DNA of 6,638 nucleotides from positions 1-6,638 of the forward strand of contig JALSLF010000588.1 of NCBI GenBank assembly GCA_026988445.1. Reading direction: 5' to 3'. The notes below the pieces were generated by a model, which saw only the letters and a program-made list of their open reading frames with translations, ran no database searches and was not told the DNA's origin. Shown here one piece after another: positions 5,267 to 6,638 of the stretch (position 1 is the stretch's first letter; each line of letters begins with the position of its first letter). Source of the stretch: Bacteroidales bacterium (GTDB lineage Bacteria > Bacteroidota > Bacteroidia > Bacteroidales > NBLH01). Both the position numbers and the translations under genes were made by a program.

Positions 5267-6638
5267 ATGGGAAAAAAGAGTGGTAAAATTTTGCTTGTTG
5301 ATGATAATGTAGATGTACTTTTTGCATTAAAACTTTTACTTAAAAAAAACTTTGCAGAAATTGTAACCGAAGAAAATCCGGAGCGAATACCTGATTTGCT
5401 TAAGCAAAATGATTTTGATGTTATTTTGCTGGATATGAATTTTACCAAGGATGCAATTAGCGGTAAAGAAGGCTTTTATTGGTTAGATAAAATTTTAGAA
5501 ATAGACCCTTCGGCAGTGGTTATTTTTATTACTGCTTATGGTGATGTTGAAAATGCTGTAAAAGCAATAAAATTAGGAGCGGTTGACTTTGTTAATAAGC
5601 CATGGCAAAACGAAAAGTTAATAGCTACTGTTTCTGCTGCTTATAAACTTCGTTTATCCCGCTTGGAAATTGATTCGTTAAAAGAGAAACAAAGTGGATA
5701 TAAAGCAATACTAGACCAGCCTTTCGGCGATTTTATAGGAACATCTCCCGGTATGATTAAAGTGTTTGAAACCATTAAAAAAGTGGCTCAAACCGATGCC
5801 AGTGTTTTAATCCTTGGCGAAAATGGAACAGGAAAGGAGTTGGTTGCCCGCTCTTTGCATAAACACTCATTACGAAAAGATGAGGTAATGATTAATGTTG
5901 ATCTGGGTGCTTTAACCGATACGCTTTTTGAAAGCGAATTATTTGGGCACGTTAAAGGTGCTTATACCGATGCTAAAATAGACCGTCCGGGACGTTTTGA
6001 AATTGCATCGGGTGGTACATTATTTTTAGACGAAATAGGAAATCTTTCTTTACCCTTACAATCTAAGCTGCTTACTGTTTTAGAAAGGCGCGAAGTAACG
6101 CGTTTGGGCTCAAACAAAGCCCGTCCCATTGATATTCGCTTGATATGTGCAACCAATATGCCTATTCAACAATTGATAAAAGAAGGTAAATTTCGCGAAG
6201 ATTTACTTTATAGGATAAATACGGTTGAAATACATATTCCGCCCTTGCGTGAGCGTGCCGAGGATATTTCTTTATTGGCAGAACATTTTTTAAAAGTTTA
6301 TGCTAAAAAATACAAAAAACGAATCAAAGAAATTAGTTCGGCAACACATAAAAAATTATTGCAATACTCCTGGCCCGGAAATGTACGGGAACTTCAACAT
6401 GCTATTGAACGTGCAGTAATCATGGCGGATACTAATGTTTTACAACCCTTTGATTTTCACCTCACAAACAATCGAGATACCGTAGATGAATTAGAATTGG
6501 AAAATTATAACTTAGAGGAAGTTGAAAAAATTATCATTTTAAAAGTATTAAAAAAACACAGGGGAAATATTAGTAGTGCAGCAAAAGAGCTTGGACTTAC
6601 CCGTACATCTTTATATCGTAGATTAGAAAAATATGATT
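5267..6638 (+). CDS. Sigma-54-dependent response regulator, NtrC family (3' end cut by window)
   Basis: 457 codons are visible with no stop; the C-terminus RRLEKYD is where such proteins normally end within a few residues, so the gene is nearly complete. The receiver domain (about 6-125) has acidic D12/D13, phosphoacceptor D56, T89 and K111-P112. The AAA+ domain (about 154-390) has Walker A GENGTGKE (184-191), the sigma-54 contact loop GAYTDA (231-236, usually GAFTGA), Walker B TLFLDE (251-256), sensor I ATN (295-297), arginine fingers in FREDLLYR (309-316) and sensor II WPGNVREL (369-376). A Fis-type helix-turn-helix occupies about 416-457 (ISSAAKELGLTRTSLYRRL, 435-453). Phosphorylation of D56 by a partner histidine kinase, not in the window, should drive assembly of a ring that remodels sigma-54 RNA polymerase. 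Targets are unknown. The ATG at 5267 is preceded by an AT-rich stretch without a Shine-Dalgarno sequence. The 257-base gap before it holds the preceding gene's terminator and no convincing promoter. Confidence 0.96.
   Translation, partial: MGKKSGKILLVDDNVDVLFALKLLLKKNFAEIVTEENPERIPDLLKQNDFDVILLDMNFTKDAISGKEGFYWLDKILEIDPSAVVIFITAYGDVENAVKAIKLGAVDFVNKPWQNEKLIATVSAAYKLRLSRLEIDSLKEKQSGYKAILDQPFGDFIGTSPGMIKVFETIKKVAQTDASVLILGENGTGKELVARSLHKHSLRKDEVMINVDLGALTDTLFESELFGHVKGAYTDAKIDRPGRFEIASGGTLFLDEIGNLSLPLQSKLLTVLERREVTRLGSNKARPIDIRLICATNMPIQQLIKEGKFREDLLYRINTVEIHIPPLRERAEDISLLAEHFLKVYAKKYKKRIKEISSATHKKLLQYSWPGNVRELQHAIERAVIMADTNVLQPFDFHLTNNRDTVDELELENYNLEEVEKIIILKVLKKHRGNISSAAKELGLTRTSLYRRLEKYD

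Noticed and set aside
5254..5448. Minus-strand open frame of 64 codons (and a similar one at 5962-6156)
   Set aside because: Both lie opposite the well-supported response regulator and show no family motifs; they are antisense shadows.
1..6638. CRISPR arrays, tRNA/rRNA genes, insertion sequences or attachment sites
   Set aside because: No regularly spaced repeats, transposase motifs, terminal inverted repeats or tRNA-like cloverleaf were seen on either strand.

Overview
The window is AT-rich. It looks like a member of the Bacteroidota that has a type IX secretion system. Three things support this: a T9SS type A sorting tail at the left edge, a Bacteroidota-style Wza/Wzc-like pair (LIIGLDLRKP Walker A' segment and a Gly/Tyr-rich tail), and a close match to the Bacteroidota promoter box TAnnTTTG. 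Start codons mostly lack a clear Shine-Dalgarno sequence, which also fits. The genus cannot be told from this sequence.

Layout, left to right. At 2-211 (+) is the 3' end of a gene whose product ends in a T9SS C-terminal sorting domain. Ten bases later, at 222-1028 (+), is a 268-residue two-part protein. Its first ~95 residues resemble the Imm53 immunity family. Its second half is unassigned and has an H-Y-T ... IL-x-x-GL pattern reminiscent of ADP-ribosyltransferase folds. This gene ends tail-to-tail, with an 8-base overlap, against a two-gene minus-strand operon. That operon encodes a Wza-like polysaccharide export lipoprotein (4218-3445) and a Wzc-like membrane tyrosine autokinase (3441-1021), separated by 3 bases.

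A 203-base divergent intergenic region (4219-4421) follows. It has a good promoter candidate for the export operon and a weaker one for the plus-strand gene at 4422-5009, a YqgE/AlgH family protein that starts at GTG. A strong hairpin terminator (about 5040-5088) closes that gene. From 5267 to the right edge runs a sigma-54-dependent response regulator (receiver, AAA+, Fis-type HTH), almost complete and lacking only its last few codons.

How the genes work together: the Wza/Wzc pair would polymerise and export a capsular or exopolysaccharide under tyrosine phosphorylation control, but no glycosyltransferases are visible here. YqgE and the response regulator look like separate housekeeping or regulatory units. 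The least ordinary part is the left end, where an Imm53-like two-domain protein sits directly behind a T9SS cargo gene. This could be a secreted effector with a linked immunity or modifying protein, but the cargo's effector domain lies outside the window, so that remains a hypothesis.
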